64,000 bases of DNA from Blautia luti. GTDB taxonomy: Bacteria > Bacillota > Clostridia > Lachnospirales > Lachnospiraceae. The translations under genes were made by a program, and so were the position numbers. The notes under the pieces were generated by a model. That model saw only the letters and a program-made list of their open reading frames with translations. It searched no databases and was not told the origin of the DNA. Location: the NCBI RefSeq assembly GCF_033096465.1, contig NZ_AP028156.1, positions 97,001-161,000 of the forward strand, given 5' to 3'. The first letter of the stretch is position 1. Each line of letters begins with the position of its first letter. Positions 35,601 to 43,572 of the stretch are shown piece after piece.

Positions 35601-36956
35601 ATAGTAAACATGTCCCTGGCTGGACCACATAATGATGAAACTGTTGCTGCCTGTTTTGATCAGATGGGGAGCAGAGGCTGTATCTTCAGTTCCTGCATAG
35701 TTGGAAAGATAACGGATCACTGGTGTATCACCGGATTTTGGGGCAGAAAGGATGAAAACATTTCTGGTGGTTCTGGTATTGTCAATATCACAACTTCCTG
35801 CAACCAGATAAGAAGAATCTGAATATTCAAATCCGCCTACTGTAGCAGCCGTATAAGTACCGCCGCCTAATGTAAAATCCATTATTACAGAGGTAGAGAA
35901 ATTCTTGGTAAAACGTCCGGTGCTGCTGTCAATGGTACTTTTGACAAGATTGATTCCTCGTGGATAGGTATCACCCTGATCTACTCCCAGGAAGGTTCCA
36001 TTATCCATTTTCAGAAATTGTGTAAAAGTATGACTTACGTAACCGGAAGGGGTATATTCCACTTTATAATACTGATCCATAATACTCATATCGGAAGTAT
36101 TTACAGAGAAAGTTACATTTGCCTGATGTCCATTATACATAACATGACAGGTTCTGACATAGAGGTAGTTTCCGGATACCATCATTCTGGCTGTTCCGAA
36201 TGCAAATGGCTGGGCAGTATTGGCACCAAAAAGGCTGCAGGAGCCCTGGGCTTTCCAGTCTTTGGAATATTTTGTCACACGGTAGGTTTCCACAGAATCA
36301 TTATGATCCGGGTTGTTTTGACCAGTGAGAATATAGTAATTGTCATTGCTTTCATAGAATGCGCCGAAAATTGGCAGGGACAGATCCAGTGTCATTGCTC
36401 TTTTGAAGTTATAGGATGTGTCGTAATATTCGATCAGAAGCTTACCATCCAGGGCACCGGCCTGTACACGCATAAGGTTGCCGTCAGGGCTTGTGGTGAG
36501 ATAGGAATCGATGGTTGTAGCCCAGGCTTCATAGTCCTGAGATTCCAGATTGCTTCCCTTGTAAGTATCGCAGATTGTTTTTAGAGAAGGATCATTTTCA
36601 ATGTCTGCTTCTACAATAGAATAATTAAAATGAGTAGAGATGGAATTCTCCAGACCGCCGGCAACCGGCGCTTCTTCTGTTTCCACCTCATCAGAAGAGA
36701 ATTCACTGTTCGTTTCTTCATCAGTGAAAATCTCGTCTTCAGAATCAAAAGCTGCTGTGTCGTCTGTGGCATCATCTGCCGAGAAATCGTCTGTGGCTGT
36801 CGGATCTGCGACAGCTGAATTGGTGTCTGTCTGAGCCTGCGTGCTGTCTTCTGTAAAGTCAGAGCCGTCTGAAAAATCAGTGGCACTGACTGGAGATGTT
36901 CCTAGCAGGCAGATAGAAAGCAGGACAGATAGAGATTTTAAAGTTCTGTTTTTCAT
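32655..36956 (-). CDS. Giant secreted repeat protein with C-terminal Fn3-like domain
   Basis: 1433 residues. A signal peptide (KSLSVLLSICLLGTSPVSA) is followed by TDFSDGSDF and an acidic disordered stretch to about residue 95. A domain at about 100-520 looks like a beta-propeller-type extracellular region, with a CxxC (CTACG) at its end. A bacterial Ig-like module leads into eight tandem copies of an about 77-residue MBG-type repeat (GTDFTVSYSNN...GKGNYSGS). It ends in another Ig-like module and an Fn3-like domain (KKYYVRIRTYKTVSGKKYYS). There is no LPxTG motif, so anchoring is unknown. AAGGAGGAG precedes the start. Its N- and C-termini resemble the protein at 38499. Confidence 0.85.
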   Translation of the reverse strand: MKNRTLKSLSVLLSICLLGTSPVSATDFSDGSDFTEDSTQAQTDTNSAVADPTATDDFSADDATDDTAAFDSEDEIFTDEETNSEFSSDEVETEEAPVAGGLENSISTHFNYSIVEADIENDPSLKTICDTYKGSNLESQDYEAWATTIDSYLTTSPDGNLMRVQAGALDGKLLIEYYDTSYNFKRAMTLDLSLPIFGAFYESNDNYYILTGQNNPDHNDSVETYRVTKYSKDWKAQGSCSLFGANTAQPFAFGTARMMVSGNYLYVRTCHVMYNGHQANVTFSVNTSDMSIMDQYYKVEYTPSGYVSHTFTQFLKMDNGTFLGVDQGDTYPRGINLVKSTIDSSTGRFTKNFSTSVIMDFTLGGGTYTAATVGGFEYSDSSYLVAGSCDIDNTRTTRNVFILSAPKSGDTPVIRYLSNYAGTEDTASAPHLIKTGSNSFIIMWSSQGHVYYTALDGNGQQTSSIYQMVGNLSDCVPVIVNGKLIWYTWKNEVNTFYSINLSNLSENHASRITNGHKFANGTPVNGLMKRSCTACGYQDTVSVPTSINLWKKKEPDSYNYIYMGRSNYMDIGQSADLWWTPKFNSANSSYPELSECVISNSDESVLSIKMNTIDMATITAKKAGKATISIKSKYSDDYVLKTDFYVNMIDSSHSRLSLKRSTYNYDGTEHKPSATLTINGAAATEGTDFKLSYEGDLVNAGTVTVTATGIGKYTGSVSTTYRINPQTLTATDTSISVESAYYNGSEQKPAVSVTHNGKKLTPDTDYTVAYTNNIKVTNYARACITGQGNYKGTLTQYFTIRKQDISNCSIILSADSFPYDGSDKRPEVTVKSGNNTLTASSDYTVSYSNNRAVGTATVTISGRNNYTGSTSKSFRIVPADIANFTASLSASTFGYDGSKKEPSATVRSGNKALTSGTDFTVSYSNNVNVGTASAVITGKGNYSGSITKEFIITPADFSKLTASLAAGTFSYDGTEKKPEVTVKSGSKQLTSGTDFTVSYTDNINVGTAKAVITGKGNYSGTITKSFKITQADLSKFTASLSADSFIYDGAEKKPVVTVKSDNAQLTADTDFTVSYSSNVNAGTATVTITGKGNYSGSIRKQFTITPADFSGFSAELSADTVTYTGSAQKPGATVKSGDKVLVSGTDFTVSYSNNTNAGTAKATIKGKGNYSGTITKEFTITPADISQLTASLSADIFRYNGTEQKPSVTVKSRDKMLVPDTDFTVSYSDNIDVGTATVNITGQGNYTGSMTRTFTITNARIPAVITAKSVTLNQSTKKTSIFTAETDGKITLKSSNSKIVKVSGTKIIPVAPGKVTLTITAARGQDYEKASKKISVTVRPLTTSKLSLKSTAKKQATVSWTARKSISRYQIYYSRRSDMKNAKHITAKSSAKSAVLKNLTSKKKYYVRIRTYKTVSGKKYYSTWSSVKSVTVK
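33180..34980 (-). repeat. Eight tandem about 231-bp (77-residue) repeats
   Basis: Within the giant surface protein the unit recurs with a period of about 231 bp. The anchor segment is Gly-Lys-Gly-Asn-Tyr-(Ser/Thr)-Gly-(Ser/Thr). The five central copies are closest to each other. The N-terminal copies (GIGKYTGS, GQGNYKGT) and the last copy are more diverged, as expected for internal expansion. Confidence 0.85.
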
Positions 36957-37047
36957 GTTACTCCTCCTTAAAAAAGTGTGTGAATATTATGGGTATATTT
37001 TACAATAAATGGAACAAAAAGTGTAGATTTCCGGGGCAAAAAAATAC

Positions 37048-37076
37048 TTTAAAATAAGAGTGCCAGGCTTTATAAT
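37048..37076 (+). promoter_or_regulatory. Probable promoter of the DUF362 gene
   Basis: TTTAAA (37048-37053), a 17-bp spacer and TATAAT (37071-37076), about 100 bp upstream of the start codon. Confidence 0.5.
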
Positions 37077-37179
37077 TACACTTAACAAAAGCAGATAATG
37101 GAACAGATAAAAAAATCCGTTGTCTGATAAAAAAGGGGATTATAAAAATTCTCTTAGTATTTAACAGGAGGAAACGAAA

Positions 37180-38304
37180 ATGGAAAAATCAACCGTATAT
37201 TTCACAGATTTCCGATGCTCAGTAGGAACCAGCCAGCTGGATAAGCTGAAAAAACTCTGTATTGTAGCTGGAATCAAAGATATTGATATGGAAGGGAAAT
37301 TCGTAGCGATCAAGATGCATTTCGGAGAGCTTGGAAACATGGCATTTCTGCGTCCGAATTATGCAAAAGTAGTCGCTGATCTTTGTAAGGAGCAGGGAGG
37401 ACTTCCGTTCCTGACAGACTGCAACACCCTTTACCCGGGAAGCAGGAAAAATGCCCTGGAGCATCTGAATTGTGCGAACATGAATGGTTTTAACACCATC
37501 ACTACCGGATGTCAGATCATCATTGGTGACGGACTGAGAGGTACGGATGAAGTGGAAGTGCCTGTAGTAAATGGAGAATACTGTGAAACAGCACTGATCG
37601 GACATGCAATCATGGATGCGGATATTTTTATCAGCTTAACTCATTTCAAGGGACATGAAGCGACCGGTTTCGGAGGCACGCTCAAAAATATCGGTATGGG
37701 CTGCGGAAGCCGTGCAGGAAAAATGAAACAGCATGCCAGCGGAAAACCGGCTGTAAATGAGGAACTCTGCCGTGGATGCCGCCGTTGTGCCAAAGAATGT
37801 GGCAGTGATGCCATTACCTATCTGAATAAAAAAGCAGTTATTGATTATGACAAATGTAAAGGCTGTGGACGCTGTATCGGAGCCTGCAGTTTTGACGCAG
37901 TTTATAATCCAAACAGCAGTGCCAACGAACTTCTGGACCGCAAAATGGCTGAGTATGCACAGGCAGTCTGTCATGGACGTCCATGTTTCCATATTTCCCT
38001 GGTGCAGGACATCAGCCCGAACTGCGACTGTCACGGAGAAAATGATGCGCCGATCCTTCCAGATATCGGAATGTTTGCAAGTTTTGACCCGATCGCACTG
38101 GATCAGGCATGCGCAGATGCCTGTCTGAAAGCAGCACCTATTGCCAACAGCCAGCTGGGAGAACATCTGGCGAAACCGGACTGGCACTGCCACCACGACC
38201 ATTTCAAAGATTCCAATCCAAACATTGAGTGGGAGGCTACACTGGATCAGGGTGAAAAGATAGGACTGGGAACCAGACAGTATGAACTGAAGATTGTGAA
38301 ATAG
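37180..38304 (+). CDS. DUF362 protein with two 4Fe-4S clusters
   Basis: A 374-residue cytosolic protein. The DUF362 domain spans about 1-195 and 290-374 (VAIKMHFGELGN, THFKGHEATGFGGTLKNIGMG). A bacterial ferredoxin insert at about 198-245 has two cluster motifs, CRGCRRCAKEC and CKGCGRCIGAC. Later His/Cys residues (CDCHG, CHHDHF) could add a metal site. DUF362 proteins are candidate redox or metal-linked enzymes of undefined reaction. Strong AGGAGG. It lies between two large secreted-protein genes but has no obvious link to them. Confidence 0.88.
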   Translation: MEKSTVYFTDFRCSVGTSQLDKLKKLCIVAGIKDIDMEGKFVAIKMHFGELGNMAFLRPNYAKVVADLCKEQGGLPFLTDCNTLYPGSRKNALEHLNCANMNGFNTITTGCQIIIGDGLRGTDEVEVPVVNGEYCETALIGHAIMDADIFISLTHFKGHEATGFGGTLKNIGMGCGSRAGKMKQHASGKPAVNEELCRGCRRCAKECGSDAITYLNKKAVIDYDKCKGCGRCIGACSFDAVYNPNSSANELLDRKMAEYAQAVCHGRPCFHISLVQDISPNCDCHGENDAPILPDIGMFASFDPIALDQACADACLKAAPIANSQLGEHLAKPDWHCHHDHFKDSNPNIEWEATLDQGEKIGLGTRQYELKIVK

Positions 38305-38360
38305 AAAAGGAGCAGTGTGAATTACAGCTTTACAATTACGGAAGTATTGGACACTTCTGG

Positions 38361-38450
38361 GTGAAAAAATACGAAAATCTCCGGGTACTGGAATATCAGA
38401 TCGAGATCTTGCGTGATAAGTATGATTATCTGGGAGAGGAAGTTTTATAG
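38361..38450 (+). pseudogene. Short open stretch, possible gene fragment
   Basis: An open frame runs from about 38290 to a stop at 38448-38450; the first usable start is GTG 38361. The translation (KKYENLRVLEYQIEILRDKY) is plausible helical protein, and the frame is open for about 50 codons, but it lacks a ribosome-binding site. It is either a relic of a small gene or chance. Confidence 0.25.
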
Positions 38451-38498
38451 AGATACTGTTCACGCAGATATAGAAATAAAAGGAAGGAGAGAGGGGCT

Positions 38499-41400
38499 AT
38501 GAAAAGGATGTTTGCAATACTGCTGGCATTTCTGGTACTTGTTCAATCTACCTGGGTCTTGGCAGCAGATTTTTCAGATGGGACAGGAGATGATACTTTT
38601 TCTTCGGGATCAGAAGACATGATAACAGAGCCATCTGAAGAAGAGATTTTTTCTGAACCGGATATGTCTTCGGAGGATGAAACGTCAGAGGATAATTTTT
38701 CGACGTCTGATGAGGAGGAAAATGAAACACAATCAGCGCAAAACGATCAGGAACAGGAAATAACTGCAGAAAGCCTGATTGGAAAAGATTATTATGCAGG
38801 ATCTGACTATATAGGATTCTTCAGAGGAACAACTACTTCTGATAATAAAGAGATCTATTTTAAATGGAAAAAAGGATATGAGATCCTGTATCTGTACATA
38901 TCGGATGTGCATAGTACTTCGCCGGATCACTTTTCTACATTGCTGTACTTAAATTATATGAGCGATTTTTCCACTGTTTCTGTTTCAGAAAGAAAGTCTT
39001 ATTATGGGGCTTGTCTGGAAGGTACTTTGGAGAAAAATGGACAATGGGAATTTAAAATAACAGATATTTTTGGGTCAGTAGTATACAGGCAGAATTTTGA
39101 TGAATCTGGTCAGAAGGCACTTTTTGATCTGAATGATCAGAGGATTCTGCTGGACAGTGAAGGAAGTGTAAAGGGATCTTATTATGTAAGAGACGGGAAC
39201 TCAGTCAAAGCGGAACTCGATTTGATCACATGGGAGATCCAGGATACGAAAATTGCGCAATTTAAAGGTTTTTCCTATGATATTTCAGCAGAAAATTCCA
39301 GAAATGTAATTGCTTCACTAAACATAAAATTAAAAGCTGTCAATGTGGGAAAAACGACTTTGACAGGTACTACTGCGGAGGGAAAAACAGTATCCTGTAC
39401 TATTTATGTAGAACCTGAGATGAAAGTTACAGCACCGGTAAGCATTCCTGACAGTGATGAGATCATATGTAAGATTTCTCTTCCAAAGGCAAATAAAGAT
39501 TATCTGGATAATTATATGAAAAATCTGAAACATACGATCAAGAATAATGATTCAACAGGTTCCTTAACAGAGGATTCTTTTTCATATAGTATTTCTTCTG
39601 ATAATACCAGCGCTTCAGGAATATTAAAAGTAAGAGCTTCCGGTTCTCAGGGAAGTGCAGATATCACTTTCACATCAGAAGGTGGATTTTCGAAAACGGT
39701 TAATGTTCCTATTGCAAGAGATAACATTTCAGATTACTTTGTGCTGAGAAAAGATACGAATCGTTTTGATCATGCTCATAGTACTTGGGGGACTGCAGAT
39801 TTTTCAACGGATTATCTGGATCTTCTTTTAAACATGCAGTCGAAACATCCGGTCATCAGCAAAAACAGATTACGCCAGGAAGAGCACAGAGCCTGGGATG
39901 GTTCCTGTCTGGGAATGGCATTATCTATGATTTACATGAATGAAGGAATGCTGTCTGAGCGTTTAGGAGATACCTATTATTACAGTTTCGACAACCCGCT
40001 TAAAGGTTCGCCGTTAATGAATACGATCAATTATTATCAGCTTTGCCAGAATTCAGATAATTTTTCATATTCTCATAGTACATATAAAGAAGGACTTACA
40101 AACCTTTTAATGGGAGAAAGTCTTAGCTCTTTTTTGAAAAATATGGTTACAGAAGCAAAGAAGAGTTCTAATGAACGCCTGCCATTCTGCTTTACCTATA
40201 CCTATACTTATATGGTCGATAATAAATCTCACACAGATGGTCATTCAGTAGTAGTATGCGGATATGAAAAAGATGCTCATACAGGCGGGCATCTGATAAA
40301 AATTTACGATTGCAATACGATATCTTCCAGGTATCTGTATATGAATATTTCTTCAGATTTCAAATCTTTTTCATTTACAGACAGTAATGGCGCGGTGTTA
40401 AATTCTTTATGGAAAAATATGCAGTTTATAGGAATTAATGATCTGGCATCCGCATCATGGAATCTGTTAAAGAATTCAGGAAAAAGTATGGTAAGTGTCA
40501 ATGCTGCATCCGCGTCACAGAATACTGCTGAAATAAGTTTTTCTGCATATAAACAGTTTAATCTGAAAAATGAAAAAGGACAGACACTGTCATATGATGG
40601 AAATACATATGCGGGAAATCTGCCGGTATATTCTTCAAAAGTAAGTGGTGAAACAAACCCTGTTATTACAATTGAAACGGATCCGGTTAATTCTTTCGAG
40701 GTTTCCGGTTTTACTGATGAATTTGAGATTTCGGCAGAGATAAATGGAAAATATTATAATGCCAGTACAGATGGTGCTTCGAAAATAGTGCTGGATAAAA
40801 CGAATGGAATTGTGACAGATGGAGAAAATTACTCATTTTCTATGGCGGTAAGTGCAGATCTTCAGACTTGTGATCTTTTTCAAGTTTCCGGATCAACCAG
40901 TGGAACAAGTAACATGACCAGTGATGCTGATAAGATTACTTATCAATCGGAAGAGACAGTTTCCGGTGTAAATGTAGCTATTTATAATGGAAATGATTAT
41001 CGTACGGAGAATGTGAATTCTGATTGTGATGAAATCAGTTTCTCCGATACATCTGCAGGGCAGTTAAGTGTTTCGAAAATATTGACATCCGGAAGCTGCG
41101 GAGCAGATGCTCAGTGGAAATTAAATACCCGGGGGATACTCACGATCAGTGGTTCTGGTAAAATGGAGGATTTATATGGAGAAACTTTTGTGCCTTCTTA
41201 TTATCAGTCCAAGGTAAAGAAAGTAGTAATACAGAATGGGATCACAAGGATAGGTGGTGCGGCATTTTTTGAATTGAGTAATCTGAAAGAAGCTGTGATT
41301 CCTGAGAGTGTGACGGAGATTGGATATCAGGCGTTTGCATTTTGCGGGATGTCAGATATTGTAATTCCGGCATCAGTTATTACCATTGAGGAAGGGGCAT

Positions 41401-42704
41401 TTACAAGTGATAATCTGAAGAGTATCTCTGTAAATGCGGATAATAAATCCTTTACTTCTGTAGATGATGTTCTGTTCAGTAAAGATAAAACAGTGCTGGT
41501 GGCATATCCGGGAGGCAAGGCTGCGGAGTCTTATTCAATTCCGGAGGGAACACAGAAGATCGGCATTATGGCGTTTGAAATGCAGAGTAATCCGGAGTCT
41601 GTTATAATTCCGGCAAGTGTGGATTATATAGGAGAACAGGCATTCGGATGGATGGGCAAGAAACTGAAAAGTATTTATTTCAAGGGGGATATGCCGGTAT
41701 TCGAGGAGAATTCCTATAGCAATGTATTTTCGAATACGACGACTACAGCGTATTATCCTGATGATAACAGTACGTGGAAAAGAAGTTCACTTCCCGGTGT
41801 GTCATCAGTAACATGGAAAACCTGGACAGTACCCGGAAAGCCGACAGTGACACCGACGGCAACGCCTACGCCAACGCCAAAACCGACGGTGACACCGACA
41901 CCAACGGCGAAGCCAACGCCAAAGCCGACGGTGACACCGACACCAACGGCGAAGCCAACGCCAAAACCGACAGCAGCGCCGAGCCCAACGGTGACACCAA
42001 CACCAACGGCGAAGCCCACAGCGACACCAAGGCTGACGGTAACGCCTGGTCCCACAGCGACGCCGAAACCGACAGCAGCGCCGAGCCCAACGGCAGCGCC
42101 TGAACCAACGGAAACACCTGCGCCGAAGCCAACGGTGGCACCGACAGCAACCCCTGCACCAACGGCGAAGCCCACAGCAGTTCCAACCCCTGCTGTGCTT
42201 ACAGGAAAGTTCACAGTCACTCTTTCCAAAACATCCTATACCTATAATGGAAAAAAACAGACTCCGAAAGTTACAGTAACTTATAAAGGAAAAACTGTTT
42301 CTTCGAAATACTATACAGTAAGTTACAAAAACAACAAAAACGTAGGAAATGCATCTGTCACTGTAACGGGAAAAGGAAAATACAAAGCCTGCTCAGGAAA
42401 AGCATCATTTAAAATTATCCTAAAGCCAGGAAATATATCAGAACTGAAAGCCGGAAAGAAATCCGCATCTGTCAAATGGAGCAAAATATCAGGAGCAGCC
42501 GGATATCAGCTGCAGTACAGCACCAGCAAAAAATTCTCAAAGAGTAAAACTGTAAAGATATCAGGAACTGCAAAAAATAAGCAGACAATTAAAAGTTTAA
42601 GTTCCCAAAAGACTTATTATGTAAGAATCCGTGCATATAAGACGGTAAACGGTAAGAAATGGTACGGAGCCTGGTCGAAGAGTAAAAAATGTTGTGTTAA
42701 ATAA
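38499..42704 (+). CDS. Giant secreted protein: papain-like peptidase, BspA-type LRRs, Fn3-like
   Basis: 1401 residues. A signal peptide (MFAILLAFLVLVQSTWVLA) is followed by ADFSDGTGD and an acidic disordered stretch to about 85. An Ig-like module lies at about 210-310. A papain/C39-like peptidase domain (about 440-650) has candidate Cys470 (DGSCLGMALSM), His582 (DGHSVVVCGYE) and then IYDCN. Leucine-rich repeats of the BspA type follow (about 900-1085, AFFELSNLKEAVIPESVTEIG). Next are a Thr/Pro-rich linker (about 1113-1232), one MBG-type repeat and an Fn3-like domain (TYYVRIRAYKTVNGKKWYG). No sortase signal. It is probably an exported adhesin-protease. Confidence 0.85.
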   Translation: MKRMFAILLAFLVLVQSTWVLAADFSDGTGDDTFSSGSEDMITEPSEEEIFSEPDMSSEDETSEDNFSTSDEEENETQSAQNDQEQEITAESLIGKDYYAGSDYIGFFRGTTTSDNKEIYFKWKKGYEILYLYISDVHSTSPDHFSTLLYLNYMSDFSTVSVSERKSYYGACLEGTLEKNGQWEFKITDIFGSVVYRQNFDESGQKALFDLNDQRILLDSEGSVKGSYYVRDGNSVKAELDLITWEIQDTKIAQFKGFSYDISAENSRNVIASLNIKLKAVNVGKTTLTGTTAEGKTVSCTIYVEPEMKVTAPVSIPDSDEIICKISLPKANKDYLDNYMKNLKHTIKNNDSTGSLTEDSFSYSISSDNTSASGILKVRASGSQGSADITFTSEGGFSKTVNVPIARDNISDYFVLRKDTNRFDHAHSTWGTADFSTDYLDLLLNMQSKHPVISKNRLRQEEHRAWDGSCLGMALSMIYMNEGMLSERLGDTYYYSFDNPLKGSPLMNTINYYQLCQNSDNFSYSHSTYKEGLTNLLMGESLSSFLKNMVTEAKKSSNERLPFCFTYTYTYMVDNKSHTDGHSVVVCGYEKDAHTGGHLIKIYDCNTISSRYLYMNISSDFKSFSFTDSNGAVLNSLWKNMQFIGINDLASASWNLLKNSGKSMVSVNAASASQNTAEISFSAYKQFNLKNEKGQTLSYDGNTYAGNLPVYSSKVSGETNPVITIETDPVNSFEVSGFTDEFEISAEINGKYYNASTDGASKIVLDKTNGIVTDGENYSFSMAVSADLQTCDLFQVSGSTSGTSNMTSDADKITYQSEETVSGVNVAIYNGNDYRTENVNSDCDEISFSDTSAGQLSVSKILTSGSCGADAQWKLNTRGILTISGSGKMEDLYGETFVPSYYQSKVKKVVIQNGITRIGGAAFFELSNLKEAVIPESVTEIGYQAFAFCGMSDIVIPASVITIEEGAFTSDNLKSISVNADNKSFTSVDDVLFSKDKTVLVAYPGGKAAESYSIPEGTQKIGIMAFEMQSNPESVIIPASVDYIGEQAFGWMGKKLKSIYFKGDMPVFEENSYSNVFSNTTTTAYYPDDNSTWKRSSLPGVSSVTWKTWTVPGKPTVTPTATPTPTPKPTVTPTPTAKPTPKPTVTPTPTAKPTPKPTAAPSPTVTPTPTAKPTATPRLTVTPGPTATPKPTAAPSPTAAPEPTETPAPKPTVAPTATPAPTAKPTAVPTPAVLTGKFTVTLSKTSYTYNGKKQTPKVTVTYKGKTVSSKYYTVSYKNNKNVGNASVTVTGKGKYKACSGKASFKIILKPGNISELKAGKKSASVKWSKISGAAGYQLQYSTSKKFSKSKTVKISGTAKNKQTIKSLSSQKTYYVRIRAYKTVNGKKWYGAWSKSKKCCVK
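41838..42195 (+). repeat. Thr/Pro-rich linker with 42-bp direct repeats
   Basis: A coding low-complexity tract. The 42-bp unit starting at 41883 recurs at 41925, encoding the 14-residue unit Pro-Thr-Val-Thr-Pro-Thr-Pro-Thr-Ala-Lys-Pro-Thr-Pro-Lys; degenerate copies follow. It forms an extended cell-wall-spanning style linker and is a likely site of length variation. Confidence 0.85.
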
Positions 42705-42705
42705 G

Positions 42706-42751
42706 AAAACAAGGTCTGAACGCTGAAAAACAATGTTCAGACCTTGTTTTT
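42706..42751. terminator. Bidirectional terminator between convergent genes
   Basis: Perfect 16-bp arms AAAACAAGGTCTGAAC (42706-42721) and GTTCAGACCTTGTTTT (42735-42750). It has U-tracts in both directions, serving the secreted-protein gene and the leftward kinase genes. Confidence 0.9.
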
Positions 42752-42753
42752 AT

Positions 42754-43572
42754 CTACTGGTACCGCAACATAACAATTGAATCAAAGCTATCTCCGTGAT
42801 CCAGCCACTGGCAGCTGCCGTCATTTTTGGTGCAGATGTCTTCGATGATAGATAAGCCGAAGCCATGGTTTACGATATCGGATTTGGAGGTTTTGTGGTC
42901 AAAAGTTTGTGCAGGGTCTTTGCTGTTTCGCATATGTATGGTAAGAAAACCAGCTGACATGCGTGAGGTCACGGAAATAAAAGGTTCCGGAAGTCCGCAT
43001 GTACTGCAGCTCTCAAGTCCATTATCCAGGAGATTGAAAAATATACTGCTCAGTTCAGAAGAAGAAATGCACGACTTCTCCGGAAGAAGGATCTCATAGC
43101 TGATTTTGACATTTTTCTGCAAAGCCAGAAATCTTTTGTCCGCAAGGATCGCATTGATCAGGCTGTCATGGCAGATCGGGTGGAAACGCTCCTTCTGGAA
43201 ATTATCTGTAATAGCAGGAAGGTAGTTCTGGATCTTATCATATTCACCTGACTTCAGATAAGTCTGAAGTGTCTGGAGATTCTGGATCGTGGCCTGCTGG
43301 AATGCCAGCGTTTCCTGACGTCTGGAAATAAAAAGCTGTTCCTGATCTTTCTGCAGCTGTTCCTGTTTCTGAAGAGACTGGAATTCTGCCTCCTGCTGGG
43401 CGTTTTTCAATGACTGTTTAACCAGAAGATAGAGATGCCTGTAAATAAACAACAGCAGGAAAGACTGGATAAGCAGGAAAATATAGGCAATTTCAGACTT
43501 TACGGAAAGCAGAAAATTGCACAGCTGGACTCCGAAAATTTCCAGAAACAAAATAATAAAACCAGATTTCAT
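42754..43572 (-). CDS. GHKL ATPase half of a split AgrC-like sensor kinase
   Basis: 272 residues. Two N-terminal membrane segments (FIILFLEIFGVQLCNFLL, IAYIFLLIQSFLLLFIY) and a coiled coil (about 65-105) lead to a dimerisation helix and a GHKL ATPase domain, with N-box FFNLLDNGLES and G-box HGFGLSIIEDI. Where AgrC-type kinases carry the phospho-accepting H-D-x-x-N, this protein reads ATIQN (in LAFQQATIQNLQTL), so it lacks the His. Its ATG overlaps the stop of the upstream gene (ATGA), with GAGGA just ahead, so the two are translationally coupled. It should bind ATP but cannot autophosphorylate at the usual residue. Confidence 0.8.
   Translation of the reverse strand: MKSGFIILFLEIFGVQLCNFLLSVKSEIAYIFLLIQSFLLLFIYRHLYLLVKQSLKNAQQEAEFQSLQKQEQLQKDQEQLFISRRQETLAFQQATIQNLQTLQTYLKSGEYDKIQNYLPAITDNFQKERFHPICHDSLINAILADKRFLALQKNVKISYEILLPEKSCISSSELSSIFFNLLDNGLESCSTCGLPEPFISVTSRMSAGFLTIHMRNSKDPAQTFDHKTSKSDIVNHGFGLSIIEDICTKNDGSCQWLDHGDSFDSIVMLRYQ

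Noticed and set aside
37440..37475. Possible fourth copy of the palindrome-ended element (GGAAAAATGCCCTGG)
   Set aside because: It lies in a conserved part of the DUF362 protein, lacks the GGGAC/GTCCC ends and the GAAACAC half, and is probably coincidence.
41753..42229. Val/Gly-rich reverse-strand frame resembling a repeat protein
   Set aside because: It is the reverse reading of the Thr/Pro-rich repeat linker, an artefact of the repeat.
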